Positions 35,393 to 46,474 of a DNA stretch of 64,000 nt are shown in pieces (the first letter of the stretch is position 1; each line of letters opens with the position of its first letter). Source of the DNA: Marinobacter sp. LQ44 (GTDB taxonomy: Bacteria; Pseudomonadota; Gammaproteobacteria; Pseudomonadales; Oleiphilaceae). The notes under the pieces were generated by a model. It worked only from the letters and a program-made list of their open reading frames with translations. It made no database searches and was not told the origin of the DNA. Both the position numbers and the translations under genes were made by a program. The stretch is from NCBI RefSeq assembly GCF_001447155.2, contig NZ_CP014754.1:4154001-4218000 (forward strand). Direction: 5' to 3'.

Positions 35393-36739
35393 ATGATCAA
35401 GATCAAAAAAGGCCTGGATCTTCCCATCAGCGGCGCTCCCGAACAGACCATTACTGACGGCAAACCGATTCGCCACGTGGCATTGATCGGCTTTGACTAC
35501 AACGGCATGAAGCCGACAATGGCTGTGAAAGAGGGAGACCGTGTCAAGCGCGGTACGCTGCTGTTCACGGACAAGAAGACCGAAGGCGTTCGTTATACTT
35601 CACCGGCAGCCGGTGTGGTTAAAGAAATCAACCGCGGTGAGCGTCGCGTGTTCCAGTCTGTTGTCATCGAAATCGATGGCGATGAGGCGGAAACCTATGC
35701 TCGCTACAACGATTCCGATCTTGCCGGCCTGGAACGCCAGCAGGTAGTTGATAACCTGGTTGAATCCGGTCTGTGGACAGCGTTCCGCACCCGGCCTTAC
35801 AGCAAGGTTCCGGAAATCGACTCCGCACCGAACTCCATCTTTGTTTCTGTCATGGATACCAATCCGTTGGCAGCAGACCCTACCGTTATTATCGGCGAGA
35901 ACAGCAAGGCGTTCGAAAAAGGCTTGACTATCATCTCCCGCCTGACCAACGGTAAGGTATTTGTGACCGGCAAACCCGGCGCCGACGTGTCTGTGCCAAA
36001 AGCAGACAACATCGAAGTACACCAGTTCGATGGTGTGCACCCTGCCGGTAATGTGGGCACCCATATCCACCACCTGGACCCGGTTTCAGCCAGTAAGACT
36101 GTCTGGAGCATCAATTATCAGGACGTGATCGATATCGCCAAACTGTTCGAGACCGGTGAAGTACCGGTTGAGCGCATTGTGGCCATCGGTGGCCCTAAAG
36201 CCCTGAAGCCCCGCCTGGTTCGTACCCGCCTGGGTGCCAGCCTGCCGGAACTGCTGGATGGCGAGATCGCCACTGACTGCGAAGTCCGCGCCATTTCAGG
36301 CTCGGTATTCGGCGGGCGTCGTGGTGATGGCCCCTGTGCCTACCTGGGCCGCTTTGCCAATCAGGTGTCGGTGCTGGAAGAAGGCACCAAGCGTGAGTTC
36401 ATTGGCTGGCTGTCTCCGGGCATTAACAAGTTCTCGGTGCTGAACATCTACCTGTCCAAGCTGACCGGTGGCAAGCTGTTCAACTTCACCACCACCACCA
36501 ACGGCAGTGAGCGTGCCATGGTGCCTGTCGGTGCCTATGAGCAGGTGATGCCGCTGGACATCCTGCCGACTCAGCTGCTGCGAGCACTGATTGTTGGCGA
36601 TACCGAAGTGGCACAGAAGCTTGGCGCCCTGGAGCTGGATGAAGAAGATCTGGCGCTGTGCACCTTTGTGTGCCCCGGCAAATATGAATACGGTCCGATT
36701 CTCCGCGAGAACCTGACCCGAATCGAGATCGAGGGCTAA
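35393..36739 (+). CDS. nqrA: Na+-translocating NADH:quinone reductase subunit A
   Basis: Peripheral subunit of the sodium-pumping NADH:ubiquinone oxidoreductase. The 448-residue protein starts [18 protein letters not shown] at ATG 35393, which matches the family's conserved N-terminus. The open frame extends upstream to 35210 but would cross the promoter. Conserved blocks include [11 protein letters not shown] and IDGDEAETY. First gene of nqrABCDEF-apbE-nqrM. Confidence 0.97.
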   Translation: MIKIKKGLDLPISGAPEQTITDGKPIRHVALIGFDYNGMKPTMAVKEGDRVKRGTLLFTDKKTEGVRYTSPAAGVVKEINRGERRVFQSVVIEIDGDEAETYARYNDSDLAGLERQQVVDNLVESGLWTAFRTRPYSKVPEIDSAPNSIFVSVMDTNPLAADPTVIIGENSKAFEKGLTIISRLTNGKVFVTGKPGADVSVPKADNIEVHQFDGVHPAGNVGTHIHHLDPVSASKTVWSINYQDVIDIAKLFETGEVPVERIVAIGGPKALKPRLVRTRLGASLPELLDGEIATDCEVRAISGSVFGGRRGDGPCAYLGRFANQVSVLEEGTKREFIGWLSPGINKFSVLNIYLSKLTGGKLFNFTTTTNGSERAMVPVGAYEQVMPLDILPTQLLRALIVGDTEVAQKLGALELDEEDLALCTFVCPGKYEYGPILRENLTRIEIEG

Positions 36740-36743
36740 TACG

Positions 36744-37952
36744 ATGGCTATCCGACAGTTTCTCGATGGAATCGAGCATCATTTTGAAAAAGGTGGTAAG
36801 TACGAGCGCTGGTATGCCCTGTACGAAGCCGTTGATACCATTTTCTACACCCCTGGCAAAGTGACTTCCACCACGGCCCATGTGCGTGACGGCGTAGACC
36901 TCAAACGCATCATGATCACTGTATGGTTGTGTACTTTCCCTGCCATGTTCTTCGGTATGTGGAACATTGGTTTTCAGGCCAACAATTTTCTGGCAGCCAA
37001 CCCGGATGCCATGATTGCAGACGGCGGCCTGCGTGAAGCCTTTATCACCGCCCTGGCCGTGACCGGCTCCGGTGCCGGCTGGTGGGACAACTTCGTTTAC
37101 GGTATGGCCTACTTCATTCCCATCTATGCCGTCACCTTTGTGGTGGGTGGTTTCTGGGAAGTGCTGTTTGCCACCGTGCGTCGTCACGAAGTGAACGAAG
37201 GCTTCTTTGTAACCTCTGTACTGTTCGCACTGATCTGCCCGCCCACCATCCCTCTGTGGCAGGTGGCCCTGGGTATCACTTTCGGTGTGGTTATCGGTAA
37301 GGAAGTGTTCGGTGGTACCGGCAAGAACTTCCTGAACCCGGCCCTGACTGGTCGTGCCTTCCTGTATTTTGCCTATCCCGCGCAGATTTCCGGCGACACT
37401 GTCTGGACTGCAGTTGATGGCTTCAGTGGCGCAACGGCTCTGAGTTGGGCTGCCTCTGGCGGACTGGAAGCACTGGAAACCCAGATCGGCTGGATGAATG
37501 CCTTCGTGGGTAACATTCAGGGTTCCATGGGTGAGACGTCCACCATTGCCATATTGATTGGTGGTCTGATCCTCCTGGCCATGAAGATTGCCTCCTACCG
37601 TATTGTCGGTGGGGTGTTGATCGGCATGATCGGTATGTCGTTGCTGTTGAACATTGTCGGGTCCGAGACTAACCCGATGTTTGCCATTCCGGCTCACTGG
37701 CACCTGGTTATGGGTGGCTTCGCCTTCGGCATGATGTTCATGGCAACAGACCCGGTATCCGCTGCGATGACCAATACCGGTCGCTGGTTGTTTGGCATTC
37801 TGGTCGGTGTGATGACTATCCTCATCCGTGTGGTCAACCCGGCCTTCCCGGAAGGTATTATGCTGGCCATTCTGTTCGCCAACCTGTTCGCCCCGCTGAT
37901 GGACCACTACGTGGTTCAGGCCAACATCAAACGGAGGCTCGCACGTGGCTAA
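36744..37952 (+). CDS. nqrB: Na+-NQR subunit B
   Basis: Membrane subunit of 402 residues with about ten helices. It carries covalent FMN at Thr231 in the flavinylation motif DGFSGAT and in other bacteria also a noncovalent riboflavin. Early residues ([24 protein letters not shown]) match the family. It starts 4 bases after nqrA and overlaps nqrC by 8. ApbE encoded in the same operon is the expected flavin transferase. Confidence 0.97.
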   Translation: MAIRQFLDGIEHHFEKGGKYERWYALYEAVDTIFYTPGKVTSTTAHVRDGVDLKRIMITVWLCTFPAMFFGMWNIGFQANNFLAANPDAMIADGGLREAFITALAVTGSGAGWWDNFVYGMAYFIPIYAVTFVVGGFWEVLFATVRRHEVNEGFFVTSVLFALICPPTIPLWQVALGITFGVVIGKEVFGGTGKNFLNPALTGRAFLYFAYPAQISGDTVWTAVDGFSGATALSWAASGGLEALETQIGWMNAFVGNIQGSMGETSTIAILIGGLILLAMKIASYRIVGGVLIGMIGMSLLLNIVGSETNPMFAIPAHWHLVMGGFAFGMMFMATDPVSAAMTNTGRWLFGILVGVMTILIRVVNPAFPEGIMLAILFANLFAPLMDHYVVQANIKRRLARG

Positions 37953-38739
37953 GAAAAAAGAGACGGTCGGAAAGACCATTCAGGTCGCTTTCGCCCTATG
38001 CATCGTTTGCTCCGTGATTGTGTCTGCTGCAGCTGTATCCTTGCGCCCGCAGCAGGCCCTGAATCAGGAGCTGGACATCAAGTCCAATATCCTTCAGGCC
38101 GCCGGCATGGCGGAGCCTGGCGCCAATCGGGCCCGTATCGAAGAACTGTTTGGTCAGTTCGAGCCGCGCCTGGTTGACCTGCGTACTGGCCGGTTCACCA
38201 CCCCGGAAGAGCTTGGCGTACCTGATGTACTGAGCTACAACCAGTACCGCGCTGCCGGTGATCCGAACATGTCTACCCGCCTGTCGGGTGAGCAAGACAC
38301 CGCCAATCTGCGTCGTCGTGCCCACGCAGCCACCGTTTACATCCTTGAGGAGGATGGCGAGCTGGTTCGTGTGGTGCTGCCGGTTCACGGCCCCGGTCTT
38401 TGGTCCACCCTTTACGGATTTATTTCACTGGACGGTGATCTGAATACCATCGAAGGTCTGGGTTTCTATGACCACGCGGAAACGCCTGGTCTTGGCGGTG
38501 AGGTAGACAACCCCCGCTGGAAAAGCCAGTGGGTTGGCAAGAAGATCTACGGTGACGACAAGAGTGAGCCCCAGATCCGCCTGATCAAAGGCGGTGCCAA
38601 TCCGGACAGCGAGCATCAGATTGATTCCCTGTCTGGTGCAACGCTGACGGCTCGCGGTGTCGAGAACCTGATCAACTTCTGGATGGGCGAGAACGGTTTC
38701 GCGCCGTTCCTGAAAAATCTGCGCGACGGGGAGGCCTGA
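37945..38739 (+). CDS. nqrC: Na+-NQR subunit C
   Basis: A 264-residue subunit with an N-terminal membrane anchor (about residues 11-31) and a periplasmic FMN-binding domain. The covalent FMN site is DSLSGAT with Thr233. It starts at GTG 37945 behind ACGGAGG, overlapping nqrB. The length is near that of Vibrio NqrC. Confidence 0.97.
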   Translation: MAKKKETVGKTIQVAFALCIVCSVIVSAAAVSLRPQQALNQELDIKSNILQAAGMAEPGANRARIEELFGQFEPRLVDLRTGRFTTPEELGVPDVLSYNQYRAAGDPNMSTRLSGEQDTANLRRRAHAATVYILEEDGELVRVVLPVHGPGLWSTLYGFISLDGDLNTIEGLGFYDHAETPGLGGEVDNPRWKSQWVGKKIYGDDKSEPQIRLIKGGANPDSEHQIDSLSGATLTARGVENLINFWMGENGFAPFLKNLRDGEA

Positions 38740-38741
38740 TC

Positions 38742-39407
38742 ATGTCTGACGTATCAGCCAAGAAGGTTCTTTTTGAACCGATTTTCAGTAACAACCCCAT
38801 CGCCCTGCAGATTCTTGGGATCTGTTCGGCGCTGGCGGTTACCACCAGCCTGAGCGTTACGCTGGTTATGTGTGCTTCGGTTATTGCGGTAACCGGGTTT
38901 TCAAACCTGGCGGTATCTCTGATTCGTACCCAGATTCCCAACAGCATTCGGATCATCGTACAGATGACCATCATTGCGTCGCTGGTAATCGTGGTCGACC
39001 AGGTGCTGAAAGCCTATGCCTATGAAATCAGCAAGCAGCTGTCGGTATTCGTTGGTCTTATCATCACCAACTGTATCGTTATGGGCCGGGCCGAGGGCTT
39101 TGCCATGCAGAACCCGCCGATGCTGAGCTTTCTGGATGGTATCGGTAACGGTCTGGGTTACTCCATTGCGATCCTGTTCGTGGCGTTCTTCCGTGAGCTG
39201 TTCGGCTCTGGTGAACTGCTTGGTTTCACCATCCTGGCCTCGGTTAACGATGGTGGGTGGTATGTGCCGAACGGCATGATGCTGCTGCCCCCGAGCGCAT
39301 TCTTTATCATCGGTCTGGGCATCTGGGCACTGCGTACCTGGAAGCCGGATCAGGTTGAAGAGCCTGATTTCAAGATGTCAGCCCATAAAACCCGGGAGGC
39401 CTTCTAA
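38742..39407 (+). CDS. nqrD: Na+-NQR subunit D
   Basis: A 221-residue integral membrane subunit with six helices and the family's opening [28 protein letters not shown]. The conserved Cys in TNCIVMGR (about residue 112) ligates, with NqrE, the intramembrane iron-sulfur cluster. It starts 2 bases after nqrC, and its stop overlaps nqrE (TAATG). Confidence 0.97.
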   Translation: MSDVSAKKVLFEPIFSNNPIALQILGICSALAVTTSLSVTLVMCASVIAVTGFSNLAVSLIRTQIPNSIRIIVQMTIIASLVIVVDQVLKAYAYEISKQLSVFVGLIITNCIVMGRAEGFAMQNPPMLSFLDGIGNGLGYSIAILFVAFFRELFGSGELLGFTILASVNDGGWYVPNGMMLLPPSAFFIIGLGIWALRTWKPDQVEEPDFKMSAHKTREAF

Positions 39408-40015
39408 TGGATCATTATCTGAGTCTTCTGGTTACGGCCATTTTCGTTGAAAACCTGGCGTTGGCGTTCTTCCTGGGGATGTGTACCTTCCTGGCGATCT
39501 CCAAAAAGGTAGAAGCGGCGATTGGCCTGGGTATTGCGGTGGTTGTTGTACTGACTCTGTCCGTGCCAGTGAACAACCTGATCTTCAATACCGTTCTGCG
39601 TGAAGGTGCCCTGTCCTGGGCGGGGCTGCCAGATGTGGATCTGAGCTTCCTGGGACTGCTGACCTACATCGGTGTTATTGCGGCACTGGTGCAGATTCTT
39701 GAGATGGTTCTCGACAAGTACATCCCGTCGCTGTACGCAGCGCTGGGCGTGTTCCTGCCGCTGATCACCGTTAACTGCGCAATCCTGGGTGCGTCACTGT
39801 TCATGGTTGAGCGTGACTACAACTTTGGCGAGAGTGTGGTTTACGGCTTTGGCGCTGGCGTGGGCTGGGCCCTGGCCATTGGTGCCCTGGCAGGTATCCG
39901 CGAGAAGCTCAAGTACAGTGATGTGCCCGATGGCCTGCGTGGCCTTGGTATTACCTTCATCACTGTCGGCCTGATGTCGCTCGGCTTTATGTCGTTCTCC
40001 GGCATCTCGCTGTAA
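39407..40015 (+). CDS. nqrE: Na+-NQR subunit E
   Basis: A 202-residue membrane subunit with six helices, paralogous to NqrD in inverted topology. It opens with [30 protein letters not shown] and has [13 protein letters not shown] at about residue 120, providing cysteines for the intramembrane Fe-S cluster. Confidence 0.97.
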   Translation: MDHYLSLLVTAIFVENLALAFFLGMCTFLAISKKVEAAIGLGIAVVVVLTLSVPVNNLIFNTVLREGALSWAGLPDVDLSFLGLLTYIGVIAALVQILEMVLDKYIPSLYAALGVFLPLITVNCAILGASLFMVERDYNFGESVVYGFGAGVGWALAIGALAGIREKLKYSDVPDGLRGLGITFITVGLMSLGFMSFSGISL

Positions 40016-40056
40016 TGCGCACCCGGATCATCGGATAACTACGAGAAGGCGAGACC

Positions 40057-41283
40057 ATGAATACCGAAATTATTCTTGGCGTGGTCATGTTTACCGTCAT
40101 CGTGCTTGCACTGGTGGCGGTGATCCTGGCAGCGCGCTCAAAACTGGTCAGCACCGGCGACGTCACCATTGAAATCAATGACGACCCGGAACACACCATG
40201 AAAACGGAAGCAGGTGGAAAACTGCTGAACACCCTGGCGGGCAACGGCATTTTCCTGTCGTCTGCCTGTGGTGGCGGTGGCACCTGCGCTCAGTGTAAAT
40301 GTAAGGTTCTGGAAGGTGGCGGCGCCATGCTGCCCACTGAAAAGACCCACTTCACCAACCGTGAAGAAAAAGAAGGCTGGCGCCTGTCGTGCCAGGTTCC
40401 TGTAAAGCAGGACATGAAGATCGAAGTACCGGAAGAGTTCTTTGGCGTGAAGAAGTGGGAGTGCGAGGTGGTGTCTAACCACAACGTGGCCACCTTCATC
40501 AAGGAACTCGTACTGAAGCTGCCGGAAGGCGAGGAAGTGGACTTCCGCGCTGGCGGTTACGTGCAGCTGGAGTGCCCCCCGTACGAAATCAGCTTCAAGG
40601 ATTTCGACATCGAGGAGGAGTTCCACGAAGACTGGGACAAGCACGATATCTGGCGTTATAAGGCGATCAACAAGGAAGACACCATCCGTGCCTACTCCAT
40701 GGCGAACTACCCGGAAGAGAAGGGACTTCTGAAGTTCAACATCCGTATTGCGACACCGCCTCCGGGAACCAATCACCCGCCAGGCATCATGTCCAGCTAC
40801 GTGTTCAACCTGAAGCCGGGTGACAAAGTCACTGTAATGGGGCCATTCGGTGAATTCTTCGCCAAGGAGACTGACGCGGAAATGGTCTTCATCGGTGGTG
40901 GTGCCGGTATGGCGCCCATGCGCTCTCATATCTTTGACCAGCTCAAGCGCCTGAATTCCAAGCGTAAGATCAGCTTCTGGTATGGTGCCCGCAGTGTGCG
41001 CGAGATGTTCTATGTGGAAGACTTTGACGCTCTGGCCGCAGAGTACGAGAACTTTGAGTGGCATTGTGCCTTGTCAGATCCGCTTCCGACTGACGACTGG
41101 GATGGCCCTACCGGCTTCATCCATAACGTGTTGTACGAAAACTATCTGAAGGACCACCCGGCTCCGGAAGACTGTGAGTTCTACATGTGCGGGCCCCCAA
41201 TCATGAACGCGTCCGTTATCAAGATGCTGAAAGATCTTGGTGTTGAGGATGAAAACATCATGCTGGATGATTTCGGAGGTTAA
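40057..41283 (+). CDS. nqrF: Na+-NQR subunit F (NADH dehydrogenase subunit)
   Basis: The 408-residue electron-input subunit has an N-terminal membrane anchor and a [2Fe-2S] domain with Cys71, Cys77, Cys80 and Cys112. An FAD domain (RAYSMANYP) and an NADH domain ([15 protein letters not shown] and YMCGPPIMN) follow. Cysteine positions match Vibrio NqrF within one residue. Confidence 0.97.
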   Translation: MNTEIILGVVMFTVIVLALVAVILAARSKLVSTGDVTIEINDDPEHTMKTEAGGKLLNTLAGNGIFLSSACGGGGTCAQCKCKVLEGGGAMLPTEKTHFTNREEKEGWRLSCQVPVKQDMKIEVPEEFFGVKKWECEVVSNHNVATFIKELVLKLPEGEEVDFRAGGYVQLECPPYEISFKDFDIEEEFHEDWDKHDIWRYKAINKEDTIRAYSMANYPEEKGLLKFNIRIATPPPGTNHPPGIMSSYVFNLKPGDKVTVMGPFGEFFAKETDAEMVFIGGGAGMAPMRSHIFDQLKRLNSKRKISFWYGARSVREMFYVEDFDALAAEYENFEWHCALSDPLPTDDWDGPTGFIHNVLYENYLKDHPAPEDCEFYMCGPPIMNASVIKMLKDLGVEDENIMLDDFGG

Positions 41284-41292
41284 CAGGCTCAG

Positions 41293-42342
41293 ATGACATC
41301 CCGCATGTTCGGACCCGTCAGGGTGGTTGTGATCAGCGTCTTTATGACGCTGATCATGGCTGCCCTGGCGGGTTGCTCGTTTCAGGAAGAGGAAAAAGTC
41401 TGGGAAATTTCCGGAGGTATCTTCGGAACGACCTATCACATAAACGTCGTATTGCCAGAAGACAGGGAACGCCTGCAGACTCTGGCTCAGGGAATTCAGA
41501 AAGAGTTGGAAGCGGTGGATGCGTCCATGTCTACCTGGAAGCAGGATTCCGAGTTGTCTCGTTTGAATCGCAAACAGGACCAGTCGGAGTGGACCGAACT
41601 TTCTCCAGCCTTGTTCGAAGTCATACTGCGTTCCCAGGAAATTGCCGAGCTGACTGGCGGGGCGTTTGATATCACCATCGGTCCCGTGGTCAATCTCTGG
41701 GGCTTCGGGCCGGATGCCCGGCCTGATACCGTCCCGTCCGACGCGGCCCTTGAGAAAGCGCTTTCAGATACTGGCTACCGCTATCTCGAGCTGAACGCAG
41801 AGGCCATGGCGTTGCGTAGCGAAAAGCCCCAGTACATCGATTTGTCCGGGATTGCCAAAGGCTATGGTGTCGATGTGGTGGCCCGTTACCTGGACCGTGA
41901 AGGTGTGCAGGCGTACCTTGTAGAGATCGGTGGTGAGGTGAGGGTCAATGGGCGGAAACCTGACGGCGGTGCCTGGCGCCTCGCCGTTGAAGAGCCATCG
42001 GAACAGGCACGGCAGGTCAGCAAGATAGTGGCCATGGACCAGCATGCGATGGCAACCTCCGGTGACTATCGTAACTATTACGAATCGGATGGCCAGCGTT
42101 ACTCGCATACAATAGACCCATCGACCGGTAAGCCGATTACCAACCGATTGGCGTCTGTGACGGTGATTACCGAAGACAGCATGACCGCCGACGCGCTGGC
42201 CACCGCATTCACCGTGATGGGGTATGAGCGGGCACGGGCGCTGGCAACGCGGGAAAATATTCCCGCTTATTTCATTGTACGAGGCGAGAGCGGCTTTGAG
42301 GTGCATGAAACACCGGCTTTCTCTTCCTTCGTGGTTCAGTAA
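41293..42342 (+). CDS. apbE: FAD:protein FMN transferase ApbE
   Basis: A periplasmic lipoprotein that attaches FMN to NqrB and NqrC threonines. The 349-residue protein has a lipoprotein signal with lipobox LAGC (Cys28), then FGTTYHINV, DASMSTWKQDSELSRLN and the FAD/Mg site region (GGAFDITIGPVVNLWGFGP, DLSGIAKGYGVDVV). It starts 9 bases after nqrF and belongs to the nqr operon. Confidence 0.95.
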   Translation: MTSRMFGPVRVVVISVFMTLIMAALAGCSFQEEEKVWEISGGIFGTTYHINVVLPEDRERLQTLAQGIQKELEAVDASMSTWKQDSELSRLNRKQDQSEWTELSPALFEVILRSQEIAELTGGAFDITIGPVVNLWGFGPDARPDTVPSDAALEKALSDTGYRYLELNAEAMALRSEKPQYIDLSGIAKGYGVDVVARYLDREGVQAYLVEIGGEVRVNGRKPDGGAWRLAVEEPSEQARQVSKIVAMDQHAMATSGDYRNYYESDGQRYSHTIDPSTGKPITNRLASVTVITEDSMTADALATAFTVMGYERARALATRENIPAYFIVRGESGFEVHETPAFSSFVVQ

Positions 42343-42353
42343 AGGAGGGCAGT

Positions 42354-42596
42354 ATGGGTACCTTTCTTCTCGTTTTGTTCATTGTGGGCATTCTGATTGC
42401 CGGTATGTCGATCGGCGTGATCTTTGGCCGTAAGCCCATCAGCGGCACCTGCGGTGGGATTGGTGCTCTGGGCATCAGCCAGTCCTGTGATATTTGTGGC
42501 GGTAACACGCAGAAGTGTGAGGAAAGCCGCAGCGAGACCGGGGCCTCTGAGAAAGCGGAAGACCTGGCCTACGACGCCTCGCGCACAGAAAAGTAA
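42354..42596 (+). CDS. nqrM: Na+-NQR maturation protein NqrM
   Basis: An 80-residue membrane protein with one helix (about residues 3-25) and four cysteines (Cys33, Cys45, Cys48, Cys55) in GTCGGIGALGISQSCDICGG, the NqrM/DUF539 signature. It is needed for iron delivery to the NqrD/E cluster in Vibrio. A strong AAAGGAGGG site precedes the ATG. Confidence 0.93.
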   Translation: MGTFLLVLFIVGILIAGMSIGVIFGRKPISGTCGGIGALGISQSCDICGGNTQKCEESRSETGASEKAEDLAYDASRTEK

Positions 42597-42619
42597 GCGA
42601 CACTCATCAATAAATAGAA

Positions 42620-42639
42620 CTACGCATTTTATGGCGTAG
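42620..42639 (+). repeat. small inverted repeat in the nqrM-sthA gap
   Basis: CTACGC (42620-42625) and GCGTAG (42634-42639) form a 6-bp stem with an 8-base loop, immediately before the AAGGAG site of sthA. It may influence sthA translation. There is no terminator T-run. Confidence 0.35.
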
Positions 42640-42658
42640 ATAAGGAGTCACTGCGCAC

Positions 42659-44050
42659 ATGGCAGAGCATCACTACGACGTCGTCGTTATTGGCGCCGGC
42701 CCTTCCGGTGAAGGGGCGGCAATGAACGCGGCCAAGCACAACAAGCGAGTCGCCATCATTGAAGACAAACCGACGGTGGGCGGTAACTGCACGCACTGGG
42801 GCACCATTCCATCCAAGGCGCTGCGTCACTCGGTGAAGCAGATCATCACCTTCAACACCAATCAGATGTTCCGGGATATCGGCGAACCGCGCTGGTTTTC
42901 CTTCCCGAGGGTGTTGCAGAACGCGCAGAAGGTGATCGGCAAGCAGGTAAAGCTGCGCACCCAGTTCTATTCCCGTAACCGGGTAGACCTGATCAATGGC
43001 CGTGCATCGTTTGTAGACACGCATCGGTTGGAAATCCGCGGTAACAAGTCGGTTGAGACTATCCACTTCAAGCAGGCCATTATTGCTACCGGCTCCCGTC
43101 CGTATCTGCCGCCCGATGTGGATTTCCGCCATCATCGGATTTACAACTCTGACTCCATCCTGAACCTGTCTCACACCCCGCGCACCCTCATTATCTATGG
43201 CGCCGGTGTTATCGGTTCCGAGTACGCCTCCATTTTTGCCGGGCTGGGTGTAAAGGTTGACCTGATCAACCCTGGCAGTCGCCTGTTGTCATTCCTGGAC
43301 GACGAAATCTCCGATGCGCTCAGCTACCACCTTCGCAACAACGGTGTGCTGGTTCGCCATAACGAGCAATACGAATCGGTGAAAGGCGACGACCACGGTG
43401 TGGTACTTTCACTGCAGTCTGGTAAGAAAATTCGCGCCGATGCCTTTCTCTGGTGCAACGGGCGAAGTGGTAACACGGAAAACCTTGGGTTGGCGAATGT
43501 GGGCCTGGTGCCCAATGGTCGCGGCCAGTTGGCTGTGGATGACCACTACCGTACCGAGGTGGACCACATCTACGCGGCGGGCGATGTGATTGGCTGGCCG
43601 AGCCTGGCCAGTGCAGCCTATGACCAGGGCCGTGCGGCTTCGTCAGACATCACCCAGGACGAGTATTTCCGATACGTAGATGATGTGCCCACGGGTATCT
43701 ATACCATTCCTGAAATCAGCTCCGTAGGTAAAACCGAGCGGGAGCTGACAGAAGCCAAAGTGCCATACGATGTTGGTCAGGCTTTCTTCAAGGACCTGGC
43801 GCGGGCACAGATAACGGGTGAAGCGGTGGGCATGCTGAAGATCCTGTTCCACCGTGAGACTCGGGAGATTCTGGGTATCCACTGTTTCGGTGACCAGGCG
43901 GCTGAGATTGTGCACATCGGCCAGGCGATCATGAACCAGAAAGGGGAGGCGAACTCCCTGAACTACTTCATCAATACCACTTTCAACTACCCGACCATGG
44001 CGGAAGCCTATCGGGTGGCGGCATTGAACGGCCTGAACCGGATCTTCTGA
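42659..44050 (+). CDS. sthA: soluble pyridine nucleotide transhydrogenase
   Basis: A 463-residue flavoprotein that interconverts NADPH and NADH. It has an FAD-binding [15 protein letters not shown] and the region [19 protein letters not shown], where the second redox cysteine of lipoamide-dehydrogenase relatives is missing, as is usual for SthA. The NAD domain ([16 protein letters not shown]) and the C-terminal dimer domain are complete. It follows nqrM by 62 bases. Confidence 0.95.
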   Translation: MAEHHYDVVVIGAGPSGEGAAMNAAKHNKRVAIIEDKPTVGGNCTHWGTIPSKALRHSVKQIITFNTNQMFRDIGEPRWFSFPRVLQNAQKVIGKQVKLRTQFYSRNRVDLINGRASFVDTHRLEIRGNKSVETIHFKQAIIATGSRPYLPPDVDFRHHRIYNSDSILNLSHTPRTLIIYGAGVIGSEYASIFAGLGVKVDLINPGSRLLSFLDDEISDALSYHLRNNGVLVRHNEQYESVKGDDHGVVLSLQSGKKIRADAFLWCNGRSGNTENLGLANVGLVPNGRGQLAVDDHYRTEVDHIYAAGDVIGWPSLASAAYDQGRAASSDITQDEYFRYVDDVPTGIYTIPEISSVGKTERELTEAKVPYDVGQAFFKDLARAQITGEAVGMLKILFHRETREILGIHCFGDQAAEIVHIGQAIMNQKGEANSLNYFINTTFNYPTMAEAYRVAALNGLNRIF

Positions 44051-44066
44051 TCCGGTCAGTTCCGTA

Positions 44067-44093
44067 CCCGAGCCGGTATTACGCCGGCTCGGG
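44067..44093. terminator. bidirectional hairpin between convergent sthA and GDPD genes
   Basis: CCCGAGCCGG (44067-44076) pairs perfectly with CCGGCTCGGG (44084-44093) around a 7-base loop. It covers the last codons of the GDPD gene. No T-run follows on either strand, so termination strength is uncertain. Confidence 0.55.
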
Positions 44094-44852
44094 CATTCCT
44101 TCCTTCGCTGGCAAGCTCAGAACGGCTCTGGCGCGGTTATCGAAGAACATCCGTGTGCTTGTGGGGTAGTCGGTAATAATGCTGTCTACGCCCATCTCTT
44201 CCAGCTTCAGCATGTCGTGAATGCGGTTCACCGTCCAGGTGGACACATGCATATTACGCTTGTGGGCCTGGGCAACCATGTCGGCATTGAGAATCTTCCA
44301 GTTCACGCAGAAATACTCACAGCCCAGGCGGGTAGCCAGGTTCAGCGGTTTTGGGAACTTCCGCTCGGCCACAAGGCCAATCCGGAGGTTCTTGTCACGG
44401 CGCCTCAGTTCCCTGAGGAACCAGGGATCGGATGAGGTAATGGCGGCGGTCTGGTAAAGGTTCCGGCGCTGGATAACTTCTGTCAGGCGGTTGCAAAGTA
44501 TGTTCAGGCGGGCCCGGTTGTCCTTCTTCACTTCCAGTTGCAGGTGCTCCAGGTCGTCGAACTGGTCGAGCAGGTTTTCGAGACTGGGAATGCCCGCTTT
44601 GCGGGGCCAGGCGCTGGTGTTGCGCCGAGCGTCCATGTCGGCCAGCTCAGCGGCCGTGTAATGGCCGACATTGCCCTTCTGCCCGGTAGTCCGATCTACC
44701 GTCAGGTCGTGCACCAGCACTGGCAAGCCGTCTTTTGACAGCACCAGGTCCAGCTCGAAGTGCCGGATACCATGCCGATAGGCGTGGATAAAACCGGGCA
44801 TGGTATTTTCTGGGGCCTCACCTTTGGCCCCACGGTGACCATAAACGATCAT
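44079..44852 (-). CDS. glycerophosphodiester phosphodiesterase
   Basis: A 257-residue GDPD-family TIM barrel without signal peptide, so cytosolic (UgpQ-like). Catalytic motif HRGAKGEAPENTMPGF (residues 6-21), metal-binding FELDLVLSKDGLPVLVHD (about 37-54). It hydrolyses glycerophosphodiesters to glycerol-3-phosphate and an alcohol. The ATG overlaps the upstream DAHP-synthase-like gene stop by 4 bases. Confidence 0.92.
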   Translation of the reverse strand: MIVYGHRGAKGEAPENTMPGFIHAYRHGIRHFELDLVLSKDGLPVLVHDLTVDRTTGQKGNVGHYTAAELADMDARRNTSAWPRKAGIPSLENLLDQFDDLEHLQLEVKKDNRARLNILCNRLTEVIQRRNLYQTAAITSSDPWFLRELRRRDKNLRIGLVAERKFPKPLNLATRLGCEYFCVNWKILNADMVAQAHKRNMHVSTWTVNRIHDMLKLEEMGVDSIITDYPTSTRMFFDNRARAVLSLPAKEGMPEPA

Positions 44853-45976
44853 TCTGCAGCACTATCCTTGAGAGTCTGGTAAATGGTCTGGCGTTTCTTC
44901 CAGGTGTCATGGCACAGGCGAATATCTTCCAGGTACGCTGGCAACTCTTTCATCAGCAGGGCCTGGGGGCCGTCAACCAGGGCTTTCTCGGGCTTCGGGT
45001 GGAAGTCGACCAGCACCATGTTGGCGCCGGCGATCACGCCCTGGGCGGTAGCGTGCATCACGTCCAGAATGCCGTCCGGTGAGCGGTCCCGGCTGCCCAC
45101 GGAGTGGGACGGGTCTACACACACGGGCATGCGGGTCAGGCGCTTTACCGCGGGTACATGGGCAAAGTCCACCATATTGCGATGTGGTTGGCCGGCCTCG
45201 GTTTTCATGCCTCTCAGGCAGAAAATCACGTTGGCGTTGCCCTCGCTGGCCAGATACTCTGCGGCGTTCAGCGACTCGTTCAGGGTAATACCAAAGCCGC
45301 GCTTGAGCAGTGCCGGGTAGGTTTTCTGCCGGCCTATGGCTTTGAGCAACTCGAAGTTCTGGGTATTCCGGGTGCCAATCTGCAGCATCACACCGGTGGG
45401 TCGGCCCAGTTTCTCCAGGCAGGTGTCGATTTCTTCGATATGGCTCTCGTGGGTGATCTCCATGGCAATCACCTTGATGCCATGCTTGCCGGCTTTCTCG
45501 AAGACCCAGGGCAGGCAGCCCTTGCCGTGCCCCTGGAACGAGTACGGATTGGTGCGGGGTTTGTAGGCGCCCATGCGGGTGCAGACCTCGCCATTGTCCT
45601 CCAGCGCCTGCATCATTTGCTCAACGTGTTCCGGCACGTCTACCGCACACAGGCCGGCAAAGATGTTCAGGTTGTTCTGGCTGAACTCGACGCCGTTGTA
45701 GGTGAAACCGCTCTGGCGATGATCGTCTTTGTGGCGGCCCAGAATGCGGTAGTCATCAGAAATTCGGATGGCCCGCTCCACGGCGGGTAGCGCTTCGATC
45801 TCTTCCTTGCTCAGGGTTTTGGTGTCGCCCAGCAGATAAATCTCCGTCAGCCGCTGGCTGGCGCCTTGAATCTCGTGTACGCGAACACTGACACCGGGCA
45901 GGTTTTCCAGGTAATGCATGGTCTGGCGGTAGGCTTCGCTGTCCAGTTCTGTGTTGGGGTGAAGAATGGCTAACAT
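44849..45976 (-). CDS. 3-deoxy-7-phosphoheptulonate (DAHP) synthase-like protein
   Basis: A 375-residue protein of the class I DAHP synthase/KDO8P synthase superfamily. An N-terminal ferredoxin/ACT-like domain (residues 1-80) is followed by the barrel with FAGLCAVDVPEHV, MGAYKPRTNPYSFQGHG, IGTRNTQNFELLKAIG and VCVDPSHSVGSRDRS. The layout resembles the type I-beta (Thermotoga-like) enzymes. Several canonical residues differ, such as GLCAV for GPCAV and FCLRGMKT for the usual C-E-R-G, so substrate preference is uncertain. A strong AAGGAG site precedes ATG 45976. It is in an operon with tal, whose pathway makes erythrose-4-phosphate. Confidence 0.8.
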   Translation of the reverse strand: MLAILHPNTELDSEAYRQTMHYLENLPGVSVRVHEIQGASQRLTEIYLLGDTKTLSKEEIEALPAVERAIRISDDYRILGRHKDDHRQSGFTYNGVEFSQNNLNIFAGLCAVDVPEHVEQMMQALEDNGEVCTRMGAYKPRTNPYSFQGHGKGCLPWVFEKAGKHGIKVIAMEITHESHIEEIDTCLEKLGRPTGVMLQIGTRNTQNFELLKAIGRQKTYPALLKRGFGITLNESLNAAEYLASEGNANVIFCLRGMKTEAGQPHRNMVDFAHVPAVKRLTRMPVCVDPSHSVGSRDRSPDGILDVMHATAQGVIAGANMVLVDFHPKPEKALVDGPQALLMKELPAYLEDIRLCHDTWKKRQTIYQTLKDSAAE

Positions 45977-45991
45977 GAAATCTCCTTGGGG

Positions 45992-46441
45992 TTAACCGGC
46001 GGCGTCTTCCGCCCTGTACCTGGCCTGCATGAATTCCCGATGATTAAGATGCAGCAAGTCCGCAATCCGGCGAATAAGGTGTTCTTCGTATTTGTCGATA
46101 CGGCCGTCTGCCAGGGCTACCCGCCAGATACTCTCCAGCAGGGCCTGTTTCTGGGGCTGGTCAAAGTGGTCGTTGATCTGTCCGGTGAACTCATACAACG
46201 ACGTGGAATCCTCTGCGTGTGCCAGGGCGTCGGCAAGAATCTCTTGCGCTTCTTCCCGGGTAACCTGATGGGCCTGAACGGCGCAATCGGCAATAATCTT
46301 CAGCTCGCGCTCGTCCTCGTGATTGTCGACACGGGCAAGCTGTACCATCAGGGCTGTGGCAGCCACCGCCAGTTGGTGAGCGTCGGTTTGCACAGGCTCG
46401 GATTCCGGCACTGCAAACAGTTTTTTCAGGCGATCAATCAT
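45992..46441 (-). CDS. TerB-like protein
   Basis: A 149-residue, mostly helical protein of the TerB (tellurite resistance B-like) family, with the two acidic helix pairs VQLARVDNHEDERELKII and WRVALADGRIDKYEEHLIRRIADLLHL. These domains bind metal ions in other members. No other ter genes are present, so the name gives the fold, not a tellurite function. It lies between tal (33-base gap) and the DAHP-synthase-like gene (15-base gap). Confidence 0.82.
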   Translation of the reverse strand: MIDRLKKLFAVPESEPVQTDAHQLAVAATALMVQLARVDNHEDERELKIIADCAVQAHQVTREEAQEILADALAHAEDSTSLYEFTGQINDHFDQPQKQALLESIWRVALADGRIDKYEEHLIRRIADLLHLNHREFMQARYRAEDAAG

Positions 46442-46474
46442 ACAGCGCCCCTTGGCTAAAGGTTGGGGTGTTGA

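Noticed and set aside
36486..37979. 497-codon open frame antisense to nqrB
   Set aside because: Coding shadow of nqrA-nqrB; its biased His/Gly/Gln composition and lack of ribosome binding site argue against it.
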